64,000 nucleotides of DNA from Epithemia pelagica (Eukaryota; Bacillariophyta; Bacillariophyceae; Surirellales; Surirellaceae), in NCBI GenBank assembly GCA_946965045.2, contig OX337234.1, forward strand, positions 434,001 through 498,000, written 5' to 3'. Below, piece by piece: positions 18,531 to 29,220 of the stretch; the first letter of the stretch is position 1; each line of letters opens with the position of its first letter. The position numbers were made by a program, and so were the translations under genes. The notes under the pieces are model-generated. The model did no database searches, was not told the origin of the DNA, and worked only from the letters and a program-made list of their open reading frames with translations.

Positions 18531-19964
18531 ATGAGAGCGCACGGTGTTTTGGCAAGGACGGCCGCACTCGTCGTAGTGGCCCTGCACATGGCTCTTTCCC
18601 CCGTTGCGGGCTTTCAGTCGACCTCTTCTCCCTTGCGGGTGGCTCTTCCTTCTCGGACAGTTCCCAGGGTTTTGTCGACCACAACATCCACAACGACCAG
18701 ATCTCCGACGCAACTCACCACCGTGTCGGTTCCCGTGTGGAACAAGGAGGAGGAATCTTCTTCTTCTTTGTTTCAAACCAAATTAAAGCAGTTTGGCCGG
18801 TCCTTCCAAAAGAATCCCATTTGGCAATGGCGTGTCGTCGTGACGACTTGTTTTGCGTCCCTCTGGTTGGCCCGGTCCCACTTGGATGCGCAGCTGGTCA
18901 ACTTTTGGGATTACTTGTTGCAGTCGTCGGCCTTGCCGGCTCGTATTTTTCGCACCGATAGTTGGGAATGGTGTTGGGCCATTACCTGTTTTGGCATTTT
19001 CATTCATGCCTTTGGACTGGCCGACAAGTTGGTCCGTCGGGCCGATGCGCAAGGCCGGATTCATCCCTGGAAACAATATCGACTCCAAGATCGATACGAA
19101 GCCGACAAACGACGACGTCAACGTCAACGACAACGACGCAGCCTGCTGCCACAAGAAGGAGCATCCGTCGACAAGGACGACCAGGACGACGACGAATCGG
19201 ACGCCTTGTTACCCGTGACGCATTCCAAATGGCATTGGCAAGCCTGGATATTGGAATTTTGGGTCTATGCCGCCCCCTTGTTGGTCTGGGATATTGTGGC
19301 ACCGCGCCGACATCGTCGGATTGGAGGCTTTGGGGCCCCCACCACGGTTGGGATTGTCGGGGGCATTGCCGGTGGACTGCTCTTGTACGATATTCTCTTT
19401 TTTTGTGGGCATGTTCTCATGCACAAGATTCCCTTTTTATATCGGACCATTCATGCCAAACATCACGAATCGACCGAAGTGCGAGCCTGCGATCAAGTCC
19501 GTCTCAGCATTGCCGAAGAAGTGTTTGATGTCGGTTGTTCCATTGTGGCCCTCAATCTCTTGGGCGTCCATCCCGTGGCCCGGACCCTGTACAATATGGT
19601 GATTACCTTTTTGTTGACGGAATTGCATTGTGGCTTTGATTTTCCCTGGTCGCCCCAAAATGTCGTCCCCTTTGGATTCGTGACCGGCAGTCGACGACAT
19701 CATTATCATCATCGCAATGGCAAACATTATTATCAAAAATTCTTTTTTACCGCCGACCGACTCTTTGGACTCTTTCAAAAAAATGACGGTACGAAACCAA
19801 ACGTGCTTGGATGAAAACCGAGAGAGCGATTGAACGAGCGAGACTTTTGTTGGGACTCACACAACTCACACGATTGTCGTCTCACGTCTTTGACAGGCTC
19901 CTTGCAAGGAGATTCCGTGCAGCGCGATTCGTATCGACCCGCCGCCTGGACGCAAGCAGCGTAA
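18531..19964 (+). CDS. fatty acid hydroxylase / sterol desaturase family protein
   Basis: Starts at the ATG at 18531 with a signal peptide-like segment and AGFQ, consistent with plastid import. Di-iron His motifs are HVLMH, HAKHH and HHYHH in the order expected for the membrane hydroxylase family, between hydrophobic segments (DILFFCGHVL, VFDVGCSIVALNLLG, ITFLLTELHCGF). Exon 1 ends at 19788; a 108-bp intron (19789-19896) is followed by a 68-bp exon to TAA at 19962-19964, giving a C-terminus KNDGSLQGDSVQRDSYRPAAW. Without splicing the frame ends at 19814. It probably hydroxylates or desaturates a lipid, sterol or carotenoid; which one cannot be read. A charged insert (~residues 178-220) is rich in Arg/Asp. 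Confidence 0.85.
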
Positions 19965-20278
19965 CAAAAACCACTCCTACCGATATATCCCTATGAGAGA
20001 CGACACAAACTCGTCTGTGGTGTAGGTATAGTGTTGTGGTGGTTCCTCGGTCAGGAAAGGTTTCCTGCACACTATATACTGGAAGAACAAGCGACAGGAT
20101 CGTGTGTCATTTCTGAACCACACTCTGTCTCCACCCTATCTCTACCTATAGTATAAATGTATATAAAGTCTGCATCCTCCATGTAGGAATTACGAATTAC
20201 AAATCGAGAGAGCCTGTCGTTGCGGATCATCTCAATCTTTTTCTACATTCTGCCGGTAGACATTTTGTGTGTGTGTCG

Positions 20279-21838
20279 TTATTTCTTTTTGCGTCCCTTT
20301 TTCTTTTGAGTGGTACGGCGGTTCGTGGTACCACCAAATCCCATGGAACTTTTCAAATCGATTGTTGTTGTCAAAGTGTCCAATACAACTTGCGGAACGG
20401 CGCGTCGTTCTTTCGCTTGTTGAAGCAAGGCTTGTGTTTGGTCGGGGGGTCCATGGACACTGGTGGTGGCCAATTCCGGCACGTCCAAACAATCCCAAAT
20501 AAATTGCAAGGCCTGTTTTTCGATAGTGGTCAACTCGGGATGCCACACACGCATCATGAGAATGGTCCGCGGTTCGGGTGTCCAATTCACGGCATTGTGT
20601 TGGAGACTGGTATCAAAGACCATGACATGACCGGCCTGCCAGGCCTCGACTTGATTGCCCACTCGCAATTCGCAATAGCGGCGGCGGACAGTGTCCTTGT
20701 TGTTGTCGTTGTCGTCCATGTCCTTGTCGTCATTGGGTGACGTTGTCGTTGTCGTTGTGGTACTGGGAATTTGAATGCCCAAATGACTGGTCAGGACAAA
20801 ATTGGTTTGATCGGAATGCGTGGGAATGGTGGCCCAGGGATCCATGCGGGCAAAAAAGACTTCAACGGCGGGAACACCCGCCTCGTGAATGGCCCGTGCC
20901 GTTTGGGGAAAGAATTGGACATTGGTCTCGTCCCAGACACCCCGATCCATTAATACCAAGGTTTTCCAGCCACGTCCATAATTCGCCGCCGCTTCCTCGG
21001 TCAAGGCGGCCGACCACACATTGTTGCCCTCTTCCGACAAGGTCTGTGCATTCCGTTCCATGACATTTGTAAATTCTTGACAAATGGCGGCTCCAAATTT
21101 GCTTTGCAACTCGATGGCCCACGCCATGTCGGGTCTAGTGGTGGTGGTTGTGGATGTGGTGGCGTCTTTCCAAAATTCCTGGACCGTCAATCCTGGTACA
21201 TGCGAATGACACTGCTGCACTCGCAAATCCTCGGTTGTGCGAGTGACGGGAATGGGGTCGTCGTCGTCGACTCGACTGGTGGTGGTGTCCAGACGGTCCT
21301 TCTTGTCGTTGTCGTCGTCCTGCAACACGACGGGTTGTTGATATTCCACATTGGCCTCCAATCGACGCCAACAGTGCAAGACACGATCCACGTGCTCAGC
21401 CCCAAAATTCACCGTCAAGGCCTGTTCGACTTGTCCGGCAAAGGTATGCAAGGGCAAGGGCGTCGACAAGAAGGAGGATGACGAGGATGAATCGCTCGTA
21501 GAAGGAGTGGTAAATGCTGCCTCATTGGTAGACGAAGACGACGACGACAAGGAGAACAAGGACGTGCGAGAGAAGAGTGGTAGCCTGGAACAAGAGGAGG
21601 GAAAAACGGGTCGTCGTTGGGCCCAATCCGGAGACGACCAAAAGAAATTCTTGTAGGACGACACGGTCATACTGTCAAACGCCTGTACCACCATGGATGG
21701 AATCAGTATTGTCAATCTCACCCAAAGGAGGAATAGGGCGACCATTATCGACGATGACAACGACAACACCATGGTCCTCCTCCTCCTTCTTGGTATTCTT
21801 GTGTTGTTATTGCTGCTATTCTTCACGACGAATGTCAT
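20279..21838 (-). CDS. aspartyl/asparaginyl beta-hydroxylase-like Fe(II)/2-oxoglutarate protein
   Basis: 519 aa from the upstream ATG; Met23 (at 21772) better begins the signal segment MVALFLLWVRLTILIPSMVVQAFDS, which ends in an AF plastid-type motif. The C-terminal half has the double-stranded beta-helix pattern of the family: HSDQTNFVLTSHLGIQIP (iron-binding His-x-Asp), CELRVGNQVEAWQAGHVMVFDTSLQHNAVNWTPEPRTILMMRVWHPEL (second His, then Arg for 2-oxoglutarate). A Thr/Asn/Asp-rich loop splits the helix. Upstream, MERNAQTLSEEGNNVW and WKTLVLMDRGVW match the family's region before the active site. Substrate unknown. The C-terminus is basic (KKKGRKKK). Confidence 0.85.
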   Translation of the reverse strand: MTFVVKNSSNNNTRIPRRRRRTMVLSLSSSIMVALFLLWVRLTILIPSMVVQAFDSMTVSSYKNFFWSSPDWAQRRPVFPSSCSRLPLFSRTSLFSLSSSSSSTNEAAFTTPSTSDSSSSSSFLSTPLPLHTFAGQVEQALTVNFGAEHVDRVLHCWRRLEANVEYQQPVVLQDDDNDKKDRLDTTTSRVDDDDPIPVTRTTEDLRVQQCHSHVPGLTVQEFWKDATTSTTTTTRPDMAWAIELQSKFGAAICQEFTNVMERNAQTLSEEGNNVWSAALTEEAAANYGRGWKTLVLMDRGVWDETNVQFFPQTARAIHEAGVPAVEVFFARMDPWATIPTHSDQTNFVLTSHLGIQIPSTTTTTTTSPNDDKDMDDNDNNKDTVRRRYCELRVGNQVEAWQAGHVMVFDTSLQHNAVNWTPEPRTILMMRVWHPELTTIEKQALQFIWDCLDVPELATTSVHGPPDQTQALLQQAKERRAVPQVVLDTLTTTIDLKSSMGFGGTTNRRTTQKKKGRKKK

Positions 21839-22820
21839 CCTCTGTCATATATATGCTTTTGTTGGTCGGAACTGAAACCAACGTGGGAGAACACACACGA
21901 GTCCTTCACACCCCTTTCTCTCTCTCTCTTTCTCTTTTGGTGTGTTGTTTCTCTACTGGACACACCAAGCAAAGAGAGCGAACGACGAGATCGATGGATC
22001 TTTAAGAGAACAAAAACAAAATACGATGGTGTGTGTGGTGCGTATGTGATGGTATGGGGCGGACGGGCGGAAGGAAGATTTGTGTCGTCTTTGGGTCTCA
22101 TATAGGTCACTTGTTGTGTCCCGAATTCTCTATCCCGGTTCCCGCTATTCGCATCTTTCCATTACTCCTACTCCTAGGAGGAGTAGCTACTCCTAGTAGA
22201 TATCCCTCTATCATCATCCTCATACCCTTAGCTACGGCGGAATAGGGGAACGGAAGAATGATTCTCTCTCTCTTTCTCTCTCTGTGCAGGACACTTGACC
22301 AATCATCCATCCTCTCCCTCTGTGGATGAACCAACCAGAAACCACAGCAAACGCTGACACGCTCACCAGAGTCGAAAGAAGGATGCTGCTGCTGTGCACA
22401 CAGAGGGACACGTGGGGCGTGGTTTTGGTTCCGCCGTGTTGTTCTTGTCTCTTTCAGGTGGAATGCCGTGTTGTTCTTGTCTCTTTCAGGTGGAATGCCA
22501 TACACTAATTCAACAATCGAGACACCATTCGTTTGTCTCTGGTGTGTGCGTGTGTGCACAGGAAAATAGTCGGGTGTGGGGGGCATGCATCGACTGGTTG
22601 GCCCATTCACCTTGTTCCTATTGCCAAAGTTGTTGTTTCCAATGCTCCCAGAGAATCGGAACAAAACGCATGCAACTAGTAATTAAACCTTTGTTACTCT
22701 CCATCGTGTGTGGATTATGCAATGACGAGCTATTCTCGATATAAAGTATAAGAGAGTAGGGTGACACAAGAAAACAGCGTCCCCCCACACCATGCCCATT
22801 GGACTGCCTCCTTGGTCGTT
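21839..22820. other. intergenic, about 1 kb
   Basis: Between two minus-strand genes. It contains the 32-bp tandem duplication (22433-22496), CT microsatellites (21921-21941, 22261-22283) and a self-complementary CTCCTAGGAG stretch (22167-22200). No supported gene. Confidence 0.45.
22433..22496 (+). repeat. 32-bp perfect tandem duplication
   Basis: Two adjacent identical 32-bp units starting GCCGTGTTGTTCTTGTCTCT, each with a TTTCAGGTGG word that resembles a splice acceptor. Probably a recent slippage event. Confidence 0.9.
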
Positions 22821-24378
22821 CTAGACAACGGACGAAATGACGGGCATGGCCACGGCCATGGGAGGCGGATGGTCCTTAAACTGGGAGGACGACGAATTGT
22901 TGGGATCTTGCAGTCCATCTTCGGCTCCATAATCCATGGGCGTTTCATGATAATTGGCGGTATGATTGGACAGTTGAATCACGGTGCAGCAGGGACAACA
23001 GACCATGCAACAACAATCGGTGCAATCGTCGCCGGGAATGGCATATTTTCGACGCACGTGCATGCGGGTTTTGGTACCGACAATAATAATAAAGAGACGC
23101 ATGGCCCAGAGCAACCCTTGATGGACCATGGCCACAAACCGTGCGGCACCCGGAACCGTCACATAATCGATTTCAGGCGTTGTCGAGGGATGTTGACTTT
23201 GATCCATGCCATCTTCAAAACCGGCGACAAACCCCACCACAAAGCCAATACTATCCATACCAATCGTGACCAAAAAGAGCGTGCCCAACAAGAATCGAAA
23301 GGACGTCGGTTGATCCAAAAAGCAGCGATAATAACAGGCGGATCCCAATAAAAAGGCCACGACAAAGACATCAAAAATCGTTTCCACCGTTCCCAAACTC
23401 AGAACGGATTGATTGACATGATTGACGGGATATTGGACCACCTCCTTCATGGTCATGGTGGGCACATTGGGTGCCAAGGCCTTGTACAAGGCTTGCAATC
23501 CACGGACACTGGTCATCCAAACACAAAAGATAATCATGGCCCAGCGAAAGGTACTGGGACCGCGGTTGTTCTGATTCGTCGTACTACTAGTACTCTTTTC
23601 TTCCGCCCACAAATTCAAATTCAATCGGGTTTGGACTTGAGCCAGGGGCAGAGCGGCATAACACCACGTCATGATCCACAAGGGATGAAAAAAGCCATGG
23701 GTACAACAATCGCAAAATCCAGTCCGCCATTCTCCCACTGGAATGCCATCCACACCTCGTGTCGCCGTCGATGCATCGTGAGGATTGATAAATTCGACCG
23801 GTCCCACAAAAGATTCGCCGGCGGAAACGCCACCACGAGGCTAATAGTATCGAATATTCCAATAGAGGAACCAAATAATGAATAGCGGAATAGCGGTGTT
23901 TTGAAAAGGAGAGAGGAGCGCGTTCGTTCCGTTTACCAACAAAAACCAACAGCACCCAGTCATTCACCACCGTCGTTGTCATCGTCATCATTAGAAGTAT
24001 CATCAAGAGCAATAATAAGAGAGGTATATGAGATTGTTCCACTAGATTCCTTCACACGGACTATACTCGACACCAAATCAACACGGCACCCAAATTGAAT
24101 CCAACGATACCATGTTCACAAACCTGCACCAAATCAGACTCCACACACGAGACCATATTTGTATATGTCATACGTACCACAATCACCACGGCCGCTTTGC
24201 CATCGACTTGCACATTGAGGGCAAATCCTTGTTGCAAATCTGACGGAGCCGTGACTTGGACCGACAACTTTTTGGCTTCGACGGCCACTTGAGGTACCAA
24301 GGACGCTGAAGTTGCTTCAATGTCGCTCGTTTCGACCGCCGTGTACTGGCCCGCCTTGCTGTTGTTGTTACTGCTCAT
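22821..24378 (-). CDS. PLAC8 family Cys-rich membrane protein, two exons
   Basis: Exon 1 runs from the ATG at 24378 to 24178; intron 23841-24177 (337 bp); exon 2 is 23840-22821. The spliced junction reads VDGKAAVVIVPRGGVSAGESF, joining smoothly. After that N-terminal small beta-like module comes the PLAC8 block: EWRTGFCDCCTHGFFHPLWI with CYAALPLAQVQTR. Hydrophobic segments follow, and a second Cys cluster DDCTDCCCMVCCPCC with QLSNHT closes the domain, as in family members. The separation of the two halves by ~200 residues of membrane segments is a long insertion. PLAC8/FCR/CNR proteins affect cell size and metal or calcium handling in other eukaryotes; the role here is unknown. Confidence 0.85.
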
Positions 24379-25821
24379 GGTTACGGCTTGAGGTTGGCGC
24401 GATTGGTCTGTGGATGGAATAGGCAAAAGAGTACAATCTCTTGCTTCACGAAAAGATCGAAATCGCTAGTTGCGTCACACACACGGAGAATGGGGTATCG
24501 TTGTCAACGTTGTCGTCTTGTCTCTTCTTTTTCTGTAGTGTGGTATCCTTTTCGTTTTGTTCCTTCACTCTCGGCCTCTAAGGATTCAACACCACCACGT
24601 TTGAATCTTTGGAGTGAAAGTCTAACAGACATTTGTGTGGGTTTGACACGATTGATCTTTCGGAACGAGACATCATGGATTACGTCCCATCGGTCGTATA
24701 TATTAGATATAGTCGCATAAGAGTCATGAATCCAGAGTCCAATCACTGTTATTGCAGCTTAGATCTGAATCAATAATTCTCATGATCCACAGACGCGGGG
24801 GATTACATTGTGCATCCTAATCACGATTACGAGAATTTGAAGAATGAAGCTTCGATGAACGCCATGTGGAACATTATACTATACAAAACATAGAGCTACG
24901 AGAAGTGAGGCTAGAGAGAGATCTTCAAAATTGGGCGTCTTGTTACAGAAACCACGCGACAGTGGTGTCGTCTCACATCTACATCTTGCCGACGACTGCG
25001 ACCAAGTTGTAGACTGCCGTGGTTGGGAAGCGTCATGCAGTATCAGACCTCTCTTGGTATCATTGTCCCGAGACGCACTGCTGGACCACAAAGGAGTGAC
25101 AGACTATACCTCTAGGTAGGAGTACTTTGTTGTGGCGGTAGCAGTGATCGATGGAACTGCATCCGTACTACTGCTGCAACTGTCGAAACGTAATAGTATT
25201 CGCATGCAGTCTCTTGGAATGTGTTTCCATTCCTCCTCAACCATGGAGGTTTCCAGCAGGGAGACTCCTACTCTCTCTTCTTTTGCGAGTTCCTTGTGAA
25301 ACTCTCTTTTCGCCATATCCCTCTCATCAACACTACCACACGGCATGTCCGAAACTGCAATCCCGACCCCCCTCGCAAAGCTTCTTGGGAAAGCTAGATC
25401 GGTAAATGTACTCGAGGCTCTTCTCTCTTGAGGAGTATCGAAGAAGGGAGGCTAGAACGCTGCCGCATGGACCCACTCGAACGGTAATCGCCTTGCGGGT
25501 AGACTGAATAGGCTAGGAGGATATGGGATGGACTCCAAGATTATAGACATAGCCTCCTAACCTTAGGAGCTGTGCCCCGGGACAGGGACCTATCCGCGAC
25601 GGAATCATCAGCGGCGAGATTTGCGACCGGCGATGACGCAGATCTTTGCCCCTTTGCAAGATCGCGTACTTTGGCATTTGGCACCAGATGCGCAATCTTT
25701 GTCATTCGTCTCCTTTGTGGTATACACCTCTACGCATCATCCTTTTAGAGAGAGAGAGAGACTGTGGACATCTCGAGCCCATCACGCAAACGTCAAGTGT
25801 AGTATCATCACCATCATCATC
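24379..25821. other. intergenic, 1.4 kb
   Basis: Divergent promoter region between PLAC8 and the tocopherol methyltransferase. In-frame ATG codons exist upstream of 25822 (for example 25633) but precede no conserved sequence. Nothing else recognised. Confidence 0.45.
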
Positions 25822-27078
25822 ATGTCGATTGCTGTAACACTGCTTCCACCACGACGAGGGACGGTAGTGCTGTCGTTGGTGCTGCTTTTGGCGGTGGCCC
25901 TTCCACACCCCAGTTGGTCCTTTGTTATGGCCGCAACCGCTGCATCGACGAATAGCATCAGTGCCTCCAGTTCGAGTTCGACCACCTCCACCACACCATG
26001 CGTCACGAAACTGGCGGCATCCACGACGGAACCATCGACTACAACGACCACAATGGATGCCGAATCGACAACGACGACGACGAAAACTCGAAAATCTTTG
26101 CGGCAACGACTCGGCACTTTATTCCGGGGACGCAAGGAACGGACCCGTGACGAATTGAAATTGGGCATTGCCGGGTTTTACGATCGATCGTCGCAATTGT
26201 GGGAAGAAGTCTGGGGCGAACACATGCATCATGGCTATTATGTTCCCGAAGATCGAACCGATCATCAACAAGCTCAAATTGATTTGATTGATCAAGTCCT
26301 AGCGTGGTCCCATGTGGACTCGACCACGACAAAAGTCACATCGGTCGTCGATGTCGGATGTGGCATTGGTGGATCGTCGCGACACATTGCGCGCCAATAC
26401 CCCGGGGCCAAGGTGCAAGGCATTACCCTCAGTCCCTACCAAGCTGGTCGCGCCAATGAATTGTCGGCCCAACAAGGATTGGACTCGCAATGTTCCTTTC
26501 AAGTGGCGGATGCCTTGCAAATGCCCTTTGCCGACAATTCCTTTGATTTGGTCTGGAGTTTGGAATCGGGCGAACACATGCCCGACAAACCGCAATTTGT
26601 TTCCGAATTGTTTCGTGTCTGTCAACCGGGAGGACGCATTATTCTTGTCACCTGGACGCATCGCGACTTGGCCGACGACGAAACCGCCTTGACACGAGCC
26701 GAAACCCGCTTGTTGGATCGGATCAATCGCGCCTATTATTTGCCTCAATGGTGCAGTGGCAAAGACTATGTCCACTGGTTGCAAGAGATTGGCGGTGCGA
26801 CTCAGGTCCAACGAGAAGATTGGTCCTATATCATTGCGCCCTTTTGGAAGGCTGTCATTCAATCCTCGCTCAATCTCAAGTCACTGTGGGGACTCGTCAA
26901 ATCCGGACCCTCCACCATTCGGGGCGCCTATGCCATGTTTCTCATGTTGCGAGGATATCGCATGGGACTCATCAAATTTGATTTGCTCACCTGTACCAAA
27001 CCCCTGCCACCGACGGAACCAACGACAACAACAACATCAGAACCAATTCCCGACGAAGAGCCCAAAAGCGAGGAATAG
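25822..27078 (+). CDS. VTE4: gamma-tocopherol methyltransferase-like protein
   Basis: 418 aa from the ATG at 25822. The N-terminus is a signal peptide ending PHPSWSFVMA, followed by a Ser/Thr-rich stretch, as expected for plastid import. The SAM-binding core is clear: VVDVGCGIGGSSRHIAR (~176), GITLSPYQAGRANELS, FQVADALQMPFADNSFDLVW, SGEHMPDK and GGRIILVTWTHRDL, all typical of the tocopherol/sarcosine-type methyltransferases. WGEHMHHGYY upstream of motif I also matches gamma-tocopherol methyltransferase. It would methylate gamma- to alpha-tocopherol in plastid membranes, protecting lipids from oxidation. An MPBQ or other quinone methyltransferase is possible but fits less well. Confidence 0.87.
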   Translation: MSIAVTLLPPRRGTVVLSLVLLLAVALPHPSWSFVMAATAASTNSISASSSSSTTSTTPCVTKLAASTTEPSTTTTTMDAESTTTTTKTRKSLRQRLGTLFRGRKERTRDELKLGIAGFYDRSSQLWEEVWGEHMHHGYYVPEDRTDHQQAQIDLIDQVLAWSHVDSTTTKVTSVVDVGCGIGGSSRHIARQYPGAKVQGITLSPYQAGRANELSAQQGLDSQCSFQVADALQMPFADNSFDLVWSLESGEHMPDKPQFVSELFRVCQPGGRIILVTWTHRDLADDETALTRAETRLLDRINRAYYLPQWCSGKDYVHWLQEIGGATQVQREDWSYIIAPFWKAVIQSSLNLKSLWGLVKSGPSTIRGAYAMFLMLRGYRMGLIKFDLLTCTKPLPPTEPTTTTTSEPIPDEEPKSEE

Positions 27079-27779
27079 ATGGAATCCAGATTGCCATACA
27101 AACTAGGTGGGAGATGATCCGTTTCTCAATGAATTTTAATCTCACGACAACCTAACGCAACTAGCAACTAGTTTGCTCCACGTTTCCACCTAGGCACACC
27201 AATCGATGGCTGAATCCCTTGGTTCGATACAAACTATAGGATAGAGCGCAGGTTCACTTCGTGAGACAATAACTATAACATGCTTCGAGCTCAGTGTCCT
27301 GAAATACATCACAATTGGGGGAACTGTTGAACGGCCTCCTCCATGATGCAAGTAGAACAAACGACGACTGTCACACAATTGATTGGAGTACACAGCGTTC
27401 CAATCTCAACGGACGTACAATCTCTGTGGGGATCGCAGTGATTTCTTCCAATGGATCATCACCTCTTCTGCTACTACCAAGCCGCATTGCCGAATAAACC
27501 AATCAACCAACAACAAAGTTCCAGATAAAATCAAAGACATTGTATCCACTACAATACTGCCAGCATGCTCACCACATCATGCATAATACTCTCGTCCCCA
27601 AGCAAACAACACACCAGGGACTCCCCGAACAACAGGAACGAAACAAAACGGAACATTCGACGCAATTCTGGAGGAGTACAGTTGAAATAGATCCAGTCCA
27701 AGAATCTGCATGATTCTTTAATAAAATAGTCATACGAATTTGATAAAGTACGGGCATTCCAATCTCCTTTTCCGGTTGT
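27079..27779. other. intergenic, 0.7 kb
   Basis: 3' space between convergent genes. No coding region or RNA gene seen. Confidence 0.45.
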
Positions 27780-28271
27780 TTAATGGTGATCACCTCCGCC
27801 ATGTCGCTCATAGTACTCCTTCAAGGCAGTCTTTTTTACATCCTTCTTGTGTTCAATGACGGAACCTGTGCATCACAGCCACACACGTATTCATTTCGTT
27901 AGTTTGTATACAACAAAAAGAACGGCAGCCCACTCTTTTCGCACTTACGTTTGTAGGCAAAGTAGTTGACCGAATACATGGTGGCGGACACAAACAACAT
28001 GATGTGCCACAGGGGGACAACACTGAAAAAAAATAGCCGCACGAGACCCAAAACGAAAACAATGTGAGAGTTTGTCCTTCTTCTCCTGGTATGGAACCCA
28101 CGATCAACAACAACAACGCCAATCATTTTTGGAACCCAACAACAACAACAACGGCAATCCACAACACCCAAGGACGACAGACGTGCGTACGGACCTTCCT
28201 TGTCGAAACATGGGATGGTAGTAATTGTGGAGGCGCCCCCACGCTTTGTCCCATGCATTTGAAATGTTCAT
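27780..28271 (-). CDS. mitochondrial ATP synthase subunit f-like small protein, three exons
   Basis: Exons 28271-28195, 28022-27949 and 27865-27780, with introns of 172 and 83 bp, join into a 78-aa frame with no stop until TAA at 27780. The protein starts MNISNAWDKAWGRLHNYYHP, has one membrane segment VVPLWHIMLFVSATMYSVNY, then FAYKRSVIEHKKD and a His-rich end. A short N-terminal region with aromatic residues, one central helix, then Y-K-x4-E-x-K resembles Fo subunit f of mitochondrial ATP synthase (88-100 aa in animals and yeast), which helps assemble the Fo dimer. The first donor (GTCCGT) is weak. The likeness is by eye only; another small respiratory-complex subunit is possible. Confidence 0.6.
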
Positions 28272-29220
28272 TGTGAATTGCAACAAAGAAGAACAGAGAA
28301 GGAGGAGTTGGTGCTATTCCAATAGAGACGACACACAGAGCGACTTGATCGGTGCTGTGTTGAGGTGCTGTCGGTGTTGCCGCAGTGTGGTCATCGGCTG
28401 ACGTTCGTCCGTGCACTGATCGATCCATAGTCATGGGCTATCTGTGCTATGTATGTAAGATGGTCCTTAGCTAGTCCACCATGTCGGAGTACTTCGCCTT
28501 CAAGTCTCTTGGAATTGTCCGATACTCTCTGGTGGAGGATTCAATGCTACCTTTAGATGTACATCCATTGCAATATTTCGATGCTTATTGGAGTCTTTCT
28601 TCCTTTCGAGGTTTACAACAGTTTGGGTTTCACGGTCCTTTCGTAGGGTGCCACACTGAGTAATACGATACTCCTACCATGCTCTGAGAAGCGTTGACGT
28701 ACACACAATGTGCAATGCGAGCAGTTGTGTGTTTGGTTTGTATTTTGTATCCATACCAGAATTCCAAACAACTGCAAGATGCGCAAACATAAACATGTGT
28801 CTTGCAAACGAGTCATGCAATTCGTCTCCCAGCGATTCAAATTACGAATTGTGGTGCTGTTGGTGCCGGCGGGTAGCCTTACGCGGGCTACTCGGGAATG
28901 ATGAACAACGAATCTTTGTTCAGGTGTTCATCGGCCAATAGCCACTTGTATTGTAGCAAATGGAAAACTTCACGGGTAGAGTACGCATTCATTATTCATT
29001 CGCCCCGCGGGGTCTGTGTGACGAATCAGGTCACTTCTCGAAAACGAATGACCGGCTTGCGTGGACATTGCTGGCCATGCGCGGGAAGCGGAAGCATCTT
29101 CACATCACAGCTTCACAACAGGCCCACTTTTTTGTTTGTGGGAAGACCAAACGAGAGACAAAGGTATCGCAAGGTGGAAGTGGAACAATCATGTCACGAC
29201 CATTGCAGTAGTTCACCACG
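28272..29220. other. intergenic, 0.95 kb
   Basis: Divergent promoter space between the small ATP-synthase-like gene and the SNF2 gene. No gene recognised; short open frames lack start context and similarity. Confidence 0.45.

Noticed and set aside
22107-22664. 185-aa minus-strand frame
   Set aside because: Crosses the exact 32-bp duplication and microsatellites; no domain or start context.
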